A stretch of DNA of 10,479 nt from CAYUCJ01 sp049282265 (GTDB lineage: Bacteria > Desulfobacterota > DSM-4660 > Desulfatiglandales > Desulfatiglandaceae): contig JBAPTR010000290.1 of the NCBI GenBank assembly GCA_049282265.1, forward strand, positions 1 to 10,479, in the 5' to 3' direction. Made by a program: the position numbers and the translations under genes. Under the pieces are notes generated by a model. The model made no database searches. It worked only from the letters and a program-made list of their open reading frames with translations, and was not told where the DNA came from. Within the stretch, counting starts at the first letter, position 1. Every line of letters starts with the position of its first letter. Shown one piece after another: positions 1-6,590 of the stretch.

Positions 1-2400
1 CTGGAGTCCTTTCCAGAGCTTCTCCGTATAATCTGCCGGCAAGGGCCCAAGCTCCGGAGTGTCTTTGAGGCGGTCCTCGGCAAACCACCGAAAAGAGACA
101 GGGGTTCTCAGTTCTTCCTTGGGCGCGGGAAGGACATAGTACCCTTTCTTAAGGAATTTTCGCCATGATATTACCTGGGGAAGGTCTGTGGCATCAAAAA
201 GCCGTCTGCACCAGTCCAGTTCGGTTGAGCCCTCTGAAAAAGGGGCTGCGAGTCCCAATCTCTTTGAAATATCTAGAAAAATCTGGAAGTCTGATCTTGA
301 TTCACCCAAGGGTTCGATGCATTTATGCTGCATGACCATAACCCGGTGGTTGCACTGGTTGAAGCTGTGATGGATATATCCACCGCAGTGCGCGAATTCG
401 CTTATATCCCATCGCTCAAAGCTTGTGCAGGCAGGCAGCAGAATATCCGCGAACCGGGCTTCACCTTCCATCCAGATGGACTGGTTCACAACAAATTCAA
501 GGCTGTCTGATCTGTAGGCCTTGACGTAGCGATTCGTCTCACTCATCGTCCCGAAATGGGATCCACCGTACTTGTAATACAACTTGATTGGAGAATATCC
601 TGGAGCCGGATAGTTGAAGTCCAGAAACTGGCCCTCTATGGTCTTCGGATCAGTGGGATAACCGGACGTTTGGCCCTCCAGGATGGCTTCAGGGACCTTG
701 AGCCTTGGCACCCTTTGATAGACTGTATTCACTGTGGGGAGCTGGGGCATTCTCTGGTAGAGGCTTACCGCCAGGGCAGTGCCTTCCAGGTCACCCGACA
801 GCCCACCTTCCGCGTAGCCGGGGAAGTAAAAGCCCGTATCCAGTGGCGTTCCTTGCTGCAGGCAGCCAAAGTTAATACCGGGTTTGCCCAGGCCCTGCAT
901 GGCCATGAGACAAACCATGGAACGGGCCCATTCATTCCCCGTTGCACACCTGCAGGCCCCACCAAAACCGCTCAATCCTCCGGCCGCAAGATAGGTCTTC
1001 TTGGTCCCCCACTCCCGGGCCAGGGCACGAACATCTTTTGCAGGAATCCCTGATTCCTTTTCCTGCCATTCCGGCGTCTTGGGTGCTCCGTCGTCTTTTC
1101 CAAGGATATAGTCCTTCCAGACTTCAAAACCTACCGTTCTATCCGCTACATACTGTTTGTCATAGAGTCCTTCAGTAATCCAGACATAGGCAATGGCAAG
1201 GGCCAGAGCATTTCCTGTGGCCGGCCTGGGAGCCAGCCACTTTCCACCCAACAATGCAGCAGTGTGATTATAATAAGGATCAATATGGACCATCTTGATT
1301 CCGAGTTCTTTCAACCACTGTCTTCTCACTGTTCCTTCGAAGGCGCCATAGACGCCACTTGTGGCCTCAGGATCGCTTGACCAGAAAACCACCATTTCAC
1401 AGTTCTTAAGACAATCGTCCACGGTACCATAGGCCTCCGGGGCGCCGAGTCTGGTACTGTACCCCCAGTGATGCATCGCCCCCCAGTACCAACCTTCCCA
1501 GCTGTCGGGATTGTGGACGACCGGGGTGAAACCTATGGAATTAAAAAACCGGAGCCTGGCACTCAGCCAATAGCCCAATATTCCCCACGTGTGGTGTGAT
1601 CCGCTTCCATTCAGTATTGCCCCGGGGCCATGTTCCTTTTTTACCCGCTTTATCTCACCTGCGACGATATCGAGGGCCTCATCCCAGCCTATCTTTTCAT
1701 ATCCTGAGATTCCCCTGTTTTGGGGATTGCGTTCACCTTGTGGATCAAAGTCAACGCGTTTCATCGGGTGAAGCATCCTGTCAGGAGAATAGACCATGGA
1801 CTTCCATGCAAGAGCATGGGGGCTGATAGTGGTTTTTCGTGGCGGAGAAAACCTCTTTCCCCTTGCTTCAATTGTCCATGGCAGCGCGTCGCTATCATCG
1901 AAGTCAATGGGCGTGATTCGGATGATCTTGTCTTCTTTCACATAGACAAATACGGGCCCCCCATTGGTGTTACTGGTGTACCTCTTAATGCCTTTGCCCA
2001 TGTCCGTCCCAAACTTGCTTCCCACTGAGAGCATGATGCTGAGGGTTTCCATGAACCAGGATGTTATGGTATCCGGACCTACAAGCTCCATCTGGAAATT
2101 TTTTCCGGCATTGATGAAGGCCATGTAGTCCCTTGGCGGTCTGAGCACTTTCACGGCTAATTCCGGGGTTCTGAATGTGATGCATAGATCCGGAGAGGTA
2201 TGGATTCCATTTTTTGAGCTGACTTTTCCATCCTTCAAGACAAAAAACCTGCCCTGGGAATTGTCCTTGACCTTTATCTGGGCGATTAAATTCTTTTCCT
2301 TGAGACGTTGGGCAAAGGATTTATGCCTTCTCGCCGTGTGTCTTAGGATTTTTTCCAGGCCAAGAAGCATGATCGAAAATTGTGTTTTCTCTAACGCCAT
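1..2400 (-). CDS. Transhydroxylase (AthL)-like molybdopterin enzyme with N-terminal SCP2-like domain, C-terminus cut by window edge
   Basis: The frame is open from the ATG at 2400 to base 1, giving 800 residues with no stop; the C-terminus lies beyond the left edge. A GGAGA ribosome site sits 6 bases before the ATG. From about residue 141 the protein follows pyrogallol:phloroglucinol transhydroxylase large subunit (AthL, DMSO reductase family) nearly residue for residue, e.g. GGPVFVYVK at 147-155 and FPGYAEGG at 526-533. Active-site residues reported for AthL appear kept: His269, Asp299, the Mo-ligand Ser300, Trp301 and Tyr529 (correspondence made from memory of AthL). As in AthL, there is no N-terminal Fe-S cysteine motif and no Tat signal, so it should be cytoplasmic and need an iron-sulfur small subunit, probably encoded to the left. 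Residues 1 to about 135 are extra and resemble an SCP2 lipid/acyl-binding domain. About 200 C-terminal residues are missing from view. Family assignment is firm; the phenolic substrate is not. Confidence 0.9.
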   Translation of the reverse strand, partial: MALEKTQFSIMLLGLEKILRHTARRHKSFAQRLKEKNLIAQIKVKDNSQGRFFVLKDGKVSSKNGIHTSPDLCITFRTPELAVKVLRPPRDYMAFINAGKNFQMELVGPDTITSWFMETLSIMLSVGSKFGTDMGKGIKRYTSNTNGGPVFVYVKEDKIIRITPIDFDDSDALPWTIEARGKRFSPPRKTTISPHALAWKSMVYSPDRMLHPMKRVDFDPQGERNPQNRGISGYEKIGWDEALDIVAGEIKRVKKEHGPGAILNGSGSHHTWGILGYWLSARLRFFNSIGFTPVVHNPDSWEGWYWGAMHHWGYSTRLGAPEAYGTVDDCLKNCEMVVFWSSDPEATSGVYGAFEGTVRRQWLKELGIKMVHIDPYYNHTAALLGGKWLAPRPATGNALALAIAYVWITEGLYDKQYVADRTVGFEVWKDYILGKDDGAPKTPEWQEKESGIPAKDVRALAREWGTKKTYLAAGGLSGFGGACRCATGNEWARSMVCLMAMQGLGKPGINFGCLQQGTPLDTGFYFPGYAEGGLSGDLEGTALAVSLYQRMPQLPTVNTVYQRVPRLKVPEAILEGQTSGYPTDPKTIEGQFLDFNYPAPGYSPIKLYYKYGGSHFGTMSETNRYVKAYRSDSLEFVVNQSIWMEGEARFADILLPACTSFERWDISEFAHCGGYIHHSFNQCNHRVMVMQHKCIEPLGESRSDFQIFLDISKRLGLAAPFSEGSTELDWCRRLFDATDLPQVISWRKFLKKGYYVLPAPKEELRTPVSFRWFAEDRLKDTPELGPLPADYTEKLWKGLQ

Positions 2401-2420
2401 ATTTCTTCTCCGCTATTTGT

Positions 2421-2442
2421 GAAACCTGTTCGACTGGGTTTC
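2421..2442. promoter_or_regulatory. Dyad upstream of the transhydroxylase gene, possible operator
   Basis: GAAACC and GGTTTC are separated by 10 bases whose centre is TCGA, so 16 of 22 positions are symmetric. The dyad lies 21 to 42 bases before the molybdoenzyme ATG, in the 66-base gap after the IclR gene. There is no T-run, so it is not a typical terminator. Binding by the neighbouring IclR protein is an inference from position only. Confidence 0.35.
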
Positions 2443-2466
2443 AATCAGTAATTTTCCCGACAGCTG

Positions 2467-3270
2467 TCATGATTTACTGGGCATACGATTTGAATCCACA
2501 CTTTCATAGCAAAGTTGTTTGGAAATCTTTGCTGCGGTCTCTTTTAACCCCATAACAACAGATGAATCCTTCTTTCCGGTAATTGCCTGCGCCGGACCTG
2601 CAACCACAACCGCTGCGACAGCTTTTCTCTCGTGGTTAAAAACCGGAGCACCGACTGCGCATGTCCCCTCGTCAAGTTCTTCCCCGTCATACGCGTATCC
2701 AAGGCGCCTGATCTCCTTGAAATGTGCATAAAGTGTCTCGATATCGGTTATTGTATTTGTGGTGAACGACTGCAAAGGTGTTTCCAGTAATAGGTCCCGA
2801 TCCTCCTTATTGCTGAAAGCCAAAAAAGCCTTCGCACCTGCAGCCGCGTGAAAAGGGACCCGGTCACCAATATTTCCGGCAAGCCTGACCATCCTTGGAC
2901 CCTCAGCAACATATGCCATAACCATGCTTTTTCCTGAAAGAATCTCCAAGACGACCGTGTCTTCCAGTTCATCCCGCAGCATGTCGAGGAACGGTTTCGC
3001 GATATAAACAAGATCACTCTTTAACGATTGATTCAGAGAACGAGAAAGCCGGCTGATGGCCGGGCCAAGCGAGTATTTTCCGGTCTGAGGGTTTTGCTGG
3101 AGAAACTGGGAGGCCGTCAGCACTTTTACCATTCGACTGACCATGGATTTATGAAATTCAAGCTTTTGACTGAGCTCAACTATCCCCATTTCACGATTCT
3201 GCCGTTCAAATGCCGACAGTATCATGAGGGCTTTTTTGATAGATTTATGGGTCTCATTTGGTTGTTGCAT
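2467..3270 (-). CDS. IclR-family transcriptional regulator
   Basis: A 267-residue protein of normal IclR-family length. Counting from the ATG at 3270, an N-terminal winged helix-turn-helix spans about residues 10 to 72, with the helices around MGIVELSQKL and FHKSMVSRMVKVL, and the wing ends in GKYSLGPA. The effector-binding domain follows, including the typical stretch VPFHAAAGAKAFLAF and a C-terminal GAPVF segment. The frame also has an ATG at 3279 and a TTG at 3309. The TTG lies upstream of the predicted -10 box and is therefore unlikely to be transcribed, so 3270 or 3279 is preferred; neither has a strong ribosome site. IclR proteins often control aromatic-catabolism operons by sensing a pathway compound. 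Here the gene sits directly before the transhydroxylase gene and after the transporter genes, fitting a local regulator. Whether it activates or represses cannot be read from the sequence. Confidence 0.93.
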   Translation of the reverse strand: MQQPNETHKSIKKALMILSAFERQNREMGIVELSQKLEFHKSMVSRMVKVLTASQFLQQNPQTGKYSLGPAISRLSRSLNQSLKSDLVYIAKPFLDMLRDELEDTVVLEILSGKSMVMAYVAEGPRMVRLAGNIGDRVPFHAAAGAKAFLAFSNKEDRDLLLETPLQSFTTNTITDIETLYAHFKEIRRLGYAYDGEELDEGTCAVGAPVFNHERKAVAAVVVAGPAQAITGKKDSSVVMGLKETAAKISKQLCYESVDSNRMPSKS

Positions 3271-3296
3271 ATTATGCATCTTAGATGTTGTATGCA
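3266..3296. promoter_or_regulatory. TGCATA/TATGCA repeats over the IclR start, possible auto-operator
   Basis: A perfect inverted repeat, TGCATA-1 base-TATGCA, occupies 3266-3278. A third half-site, TATGCA on the plus strand, is at 3291-3296, 18 bases from the equivalent half of the dyad. The sites cover the predicted transcription start and the start codon of the IclR gene, where a repressor would block its own expression. Site identity is inferred from symmetry and position. Confidence 0.4.
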
Positions 3297-3300
3297 CACC

Positions 3301-3329
3301 ATATTTCAATACTTGTGTTCGGATGTCAA
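3301..3329 (-). promoter_or_regulatory. Predicted sigma-70-type promoter for the IclR gene
   Basis: On the minus strand a consensus TTGACA -35 box (3329 to 3324) is followed after 17 bases by AAATAT (3306 to 3301) as a weak -10. Transcription would begin near 3294, leaving a leader of about 15 to 25 bases before the ATG codons at 3279 and 3270. It lies in the 245-base gap between the TauE/SafE gene and the IclR gene, the largest gap in the window. Confidence 0.5.
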
Positions 3330-3472
3330 GAGAAAATGAATATTCCTATTGGAAGACGGGACCCATAACGATAAGCACCCGGCGCGCAAAGTCCAAGAAT
3401 CAGGATAGTCCAGTGGTGAGACAAATGGATCTCAATATCGTGGTGGTTGAGTGAACAGTATTCGGGTTGGAG

Positions 3473-3488
3473 GAATCCTTATGGATTC
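3473..3488 (-). other. Small hairpin after the TauE/SafE gene
   Basis: GAATCC and GGATTC flank the loop TTAT, 27 bases after the TauE/SafE stop codon. A 6-bp stem could form in the transcript, but no U-run follows, so it is at best a weak or factor-aided end signal. Apart from this and the IclR promoter, nothing is seen in the 3271-3515 gap. Confidence 0.25.
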
Positions 3489-3515
3489 TCAGAAAGGGAA
3501 TGGGTATGGCGACTT

Positions 3516-4265
3516 TCAATAACTTGATAAGCCGTCAAAGAAGAGTTTTGCCCCGGTGATCAAGAGAAAAATATAGCAAAGATTATAGAATAAACGTCCG
3601 TTGATTCTTGTGTGTAGTTTAATCCCCAACAGGACACCTAACGGTGCCAGAGGACTGAGCAAGAGTGAAGTGAGAAGATTATCAGGGTTGAGCTGCCCAA
3701 GATAGGCATAGGGAATCAATTTAGTATAGTTGACGATGGTAAAAAAAACAGCTGTTGTGCCTACAAAGAGGCCCTTTTCCATTTCCTGCGGCAAAAGGTA
3801 AATGTTCACGGGAGGTCCTCCCGCGTGAACGCCAAAACTGGTAAAACCGGCCACGGATCCCCAGAAAACACCGCGTGGAACCGTCGCTTTGCCTTTCCGG
3901 CCCACTCCCTTCTTGAGAAAAAAAATCATTCCGAAGGCTATCGCAATAACACCGACCAGGATGCGAACTTGTGCTTCCGACAGATATCTGAAAAACTGCG
4001 CTCCCACGAAAACACCGAAAATCCCCGACGGTAAGAGAATAGTGAGATTCCTTTTGTCCCAGGTTTTCCTGTAATGCCATAGGGTGAACAGATCCATGAT
4101 ACAGAGCAGGGGTAACAGAATCCCGGCGGCTTGTACCGGGGGAATAATCAATGCCATCATTGGTACAGCCAGGACTCCCAGCCCCGAGCCGAAACCACTT
4201 TTCGATATCCCGAAGATAAGAATCGCTGCGGCTGCAATGGGATAAAAAGCATAATTTTCAATCAT
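3516..4265 (-). CDS. TauE/SafE (DUF81) family membrane permease
   Basis: A 249-residue, almost wholly hydrophobic protein with about eight membrane segments. It shows the internal duplication of the family: a glycine-rich stretch near residues 19-35 (SKSGFGSGLGVLAVP) and its echo near 136-158 (GSVAGFTSFGVHAGGPPVN). Family members move sulfite, sulfoacetate and other small organic or sulfur anions across the cytoplasmic membrane; many are uncharacterised. In this cluster it may import an aromatic or organic acid or export a by-product, but the sequence does not specify a substrate. It starts at the ATG at 4265 with only a weak GTGGA-like ribosome site, 94 bases after the LLM oxidoreductase stop. 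No promoter is evident in that gap, so it is probably cotranscribed with the gene upstream. Confidence 0.88.
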   Translation of the reverse strand: MIENYAFYPIAAAAILIFGISKSGFGSGLGVLAVPMMALIIPPVQAAGILLPLLCIMDLFTLWHYRKTWDKRNLTILLPSGIFGVFVGAQFFRYLSEAQVRILVGVIAIAFGMIFFLKKGVGRKGKATVPRGVFWGSVAGFTSFGVHAGGPPVNIYLLPQEMEKGLFVGTTAVFFTIVNYTKLIPYAYLGQLNPDNLLTSLLLSPLAPLGVLLGIKLHTRINGRLFYNLCYIFLLITGAKLFFDGLSSY

Positions 4266-4359
4266 CGTTTATCGTCCACTAAGCTCTATACATCATAGGG
4301 GTTTTCGGTTTCTTGCTCAACATTCGCACTCCTGAAACGGCTGCCGCACATCTCACTGG

Positions 4360-5298
4360 TCAGCCCCGACGCAGCTCCGGCAGGACCTCTTGGGCGAAAT
4401 ATTCCGCATCTTCCGGATCAAGAAAGATACATATCAATCGGTTGAGACCCACTTTTTCATATTCTTTGATCCTGTCAAGGCATTGTTGCGGATTGCCTGA
4501 AATGCGGTTGTTGAGTTCGTGTCTTATGCCCGCCATCTGGAAACGCTCCCAGACTGCCGGGGAGATCATTTTTTTCATCTTGATGGTGGCAGCATCCGGG
4601 CTGGATCCCATGATGACAAATGCAGCCAGGCCCAGGCCGTACCCTTTGGCCTTGCGCCCTAACAGGGGCTTTATGCCTTGGAACATCTTGCTTATTTCAT
4701 GGGGCTGGTGGCCATGCACCAACCATCCATCTCCCAGATCTGCTGCCAGTTTCATGGAACGTTTGGAATCACCTCCGATCCAGATGGGTGGCGCAGGTTT
4801 TTGCAGGGGCTTGGGCGTTACTTCAGCGTCGTCCAGTCGGTAATATTTGCCTTCGACACTCACGCGTGGCTCGGTCCACAAGGACCTGATGATCCCGACC
4901 GCCTCCCTCTCCCTTTCCACACGCTCCTTGTGGCCTTCCCAGGGAAAGTCAAACGCCCTGAATTCACGCTCGAACCAGCCGGCGCCTACGGTGAGATCCA
5001 TCCTTCCCCCGGAAAACTGATCCAGCGTGGCACCCATCTTGGCAATCAATCCGGGACCCCGGAAAGTTGTGACCAGGACCATGTGGCTGACGCTAATCCT
5101 GCTGGTAGCGCCGGCCACGTAGGTCATGGCGGTCCAGGCTTCGTGAATGCCGTATTCTTGCTCATCCACACTAAAGGGATAGATCATGTGATCATCACAC
5201 GTGATGAAGTCGTAGCCCGTCTCCTCGGCGCGCAAAGCCATCTTGATGAATTCTTCCGGCGGAGTGGGGGGAATAAAAAAACCCAGTTCTAAACTCAT
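4360..5298 (-). CDS. LLM-class (luciferase-like) flavin/F420-dependent oxidoreductase
   Basis: A 312-residue TIM-barrel protein of the bacterial luciferase-like superfamily, at the usual length for the group. Visible signatures are GYDFITCDDHM at residues 28-38, the family core SGGRMDLTVGAGW at 96-108 followed by an EF.AF motif, PIWIGG at 171-176 and GDGW at 189-192. This pattern is commonest in the F420-dependent-type members, but FMN-dependent monooxygenases share it, so the cofactor is uncertain. In an anaerobic setting an F420H2-dependent reductase or dehydrogenase role fits better than oxygenation. The start is well supported: AGGAGG lies six bases before the ATG at 5298. The gene follows a 135-base gap holding two dyads and may have its own control point. 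Its reaction in the pathway is not known. Confidence 0.9.
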   Translation of the reverse strand: MSLELGFFIPPTPPEEFIKMALRAEETGYDFITCDDHMIYPFSVDEQEYGIHEAWTAMTYVAGATSRISVSHMVLVTTFRGPGLIAKMGATLDQFSGGRMDLTVGAGWFEREFRAFDFPWEGHKERVEREREAVGIIRSLWTEPRVSVEGKYYRLDDAEVTPKPLQKPAPPIWIGGDSKRSMKLAADLGDGWLVHGHQPHEISKMFQGIKPLLGRKAKGYGLGLAAFVIMGSSPDAATIKMKKMISPAVWERFQMAGIRHELNNRISGNPQQCLDRIKEYEKVGLNRLICIFLDPEDAEYFAQEVLPELRRG

Positions 5299-5330
5299 GG
5301 CTTTCCTCCTCTATCTGTGAAATGGTATAA

Positions 5331-5361
5331 TTGACTTCCAGTGTCAAAACTCACAATGAGT
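5331..5361. promoter_or_regulatory. Two adjacent dyads upstream of the LLM oxidoreductase gene
   Basis: The first is TTGAC-7 bases-GTCAA at 5331-5347; the second is ACTCA-3 bases-TGAGT at 5349-5361. They lie 33 to 63 bases before the LLM start codon. The minus strand of the first contains a consensus TTGACA -35 box (5347 to 5342), but the nearest -10-like TATACC is only 12 bases further, too close for a standard promoter. This is a candidate operator or promoter region without firm proof. Confidence 0.35.
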
Positions 5362-5433
5362 AACGCATAGCGCCAAAATAGCATCTTGCTGATAACCAAA
5401 AAAGATTGACCTCACAAAAAGGGCATATTGATT

Positions 5434-6582
5434 TTATGCTGACACCCCACTCGATGAAATTCCTTTCAAGAGCAGGCAGGAAAGGGATGTCAACAATCCG
5501 AGAATCAGGAAGCCTACATTGAAATTCCAGGCATCCGCCATCGCGCCCAGGGCGGCTGGAGTCAGGCCGGATCCGAATACGGCTCCGATCGCGGCAGTCG
5601 CCCCCATGAATGCGCTTAGCTCATTGGAATCCGTCATCCTGGAAATAGCTAGCAGTGCCACAGGGAAAAAGCTCGTCGAAATGGTGGCCTGAATGATGAG
5701 AATGGTGATCAATGGTGTTAACGGTGGTGCTAAAGCCAGAGCCGCTGTTGAAAGTCCGGTAATCAGCAAAACCAAAAATAGGACCTTCTTCACACCGAAC
5801 CTGTCAGCCAAGAAACCCGCCAGCATTGCTACAAAAAAGCCTCCAATCCTTGATAGGCCCAAAATGGTGTTTGCTGTCTTCAGGGGTATCTGATTCCCTT
5901 TCACCAGGAACAGTGGGATGATGTTGTAGATGCCAATCGTGCAGGCCGACGCAAAAATCCAGAGGGTTGACATTATCCAGAAGTCCCTGCGTCGTATGAT
6001 GAAGAGCAACCCGGTGGATTTTCTTTCGGCAGATTTTACGTCGGGAGCCAGGAAAAGTAAACATATGAGCCCCAGGAGAGCTGCCGTGCCCAGAACAGAA
6101 AAGAGACTCCTCCATTGAAGAAATTGCAGGGCAAAGGCCACGAAAAGGGGAACCGAGAGGATGCTCAAGGAAGCAGCGGTATCGTGAAATGCAATAACTT
6201 TTCCCCAGTTATTTCGGTCAAAAGTGTCCGTCAAGAGGGGAATAGCGCAAGGAAGATAGACCCCTGCGCCCAAACCAATGAGAAAAGAGATGATGGCAAG
6301 TGATTGGTAACCCGGGGCGTAATGGACGCCGAAGAGCGATAGGCTCAGGACGGTAAGCCCAACTGCTATAGAACGTTTATAGCCTATACGTGAGGAAAGC
6401 ACGCTTGAAAGAAGCAGGCTTGCGGTATAGCCAACCGACATGAAGGAAAACAGGCTCCCGGCAAGGCCGTGATCGATTGAAAGCGCGTCTTCTATGAGGG
6501 GCAGGATCGGGGAGAGAATCGTTCTGCTCGAAAAGTTGATGTACCAGAGACTCCAGAAGAAAAAGAGAAACAGCAGTTTCAT
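5434..6582 (-). CDS. MFS transporter (second of two)
   Basis: A 382-residue major facilitator superfamily protein with about 12 hydrophobic segments. A motif-A-like loop lies at residues 62-70 (LSSRIGYKR), with a better second copy at 256-266 (GFLADRFGVKK) in the C-terminal half. The ATG at 6582 comes only 8 bases after the stop codon of the preceding MFS gene, with a weak AGG ribosome site, so translation is probably coupled to it. It is shorter than its neighbour and not an obvious duplicate; the two share no clear local identity beyond family motifs. It probably imports or exports an organic anion of the pathway, but the substrate cannot be read from the sequence. The stop is TAA at 5436-5434, and no convincing terminator hairpin follows. 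Confidence 0.9.
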   Translation of the reverse strand: MKLLFLFFFWSLWYINFSSRTILSPILPLIEDALSIDHGLAGSLFSFMSVGYTASLLLSSVLSSRIGYKRSIAVGLTVLSLSLFGVHYAPGYQSLAIISFLIGLGAGVYLPCAIPLLTDTFDRNNWGKVIAFHDTAASLSILSVPLFVAFALQFLQWRSLFSVLGTAALLGLICLLFLAPDVKSAERKSTGLLFIIRRRDFWIMSTLWIFASACTIGIYNIIPLFLVKGNQIPLKTANTILGLSRIGGFFVAMLAGFLADRFGVKKVLFLVLLITGLSTAALALAPPLTPLITILIIQATISTSFFPVALLAISRMTDSNELSAFMGATAAIGAVFGSGLTPAALGAMADAWNFNVGFLILGLLTSLSCLLLKGISSSGVSA

Positions 6583-6590
6583 ATTTCAAC

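Noticed and set aside
188..2422. Several plus-strand and short minus-strand open frames of 60-165 residues at the left end
   Set aside because: They overlap the continuous 800-codon minus frame that matches a known enzyme along its length; they show no family signatures and are shadows of it.
2459..2468. GACAGCTGTC perfect 10-bp palindrome over the IclR stop codon
   Set aside because: Short palindromes of this size arise by chance, and it overlaps coding sequence with no supporting context.
3307..3309. TTG at 3309 as the IclR start
   Set aside because: It lies upstream of the predicted -10 box and adds 13 residues not expected in the family.
3473..3488. Rho-independent terminator after the TauE/SafE gene
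   Set aside because: The stem is only 6 bp and no T-run follows on the minus strand; kept only as a weak hairpin.
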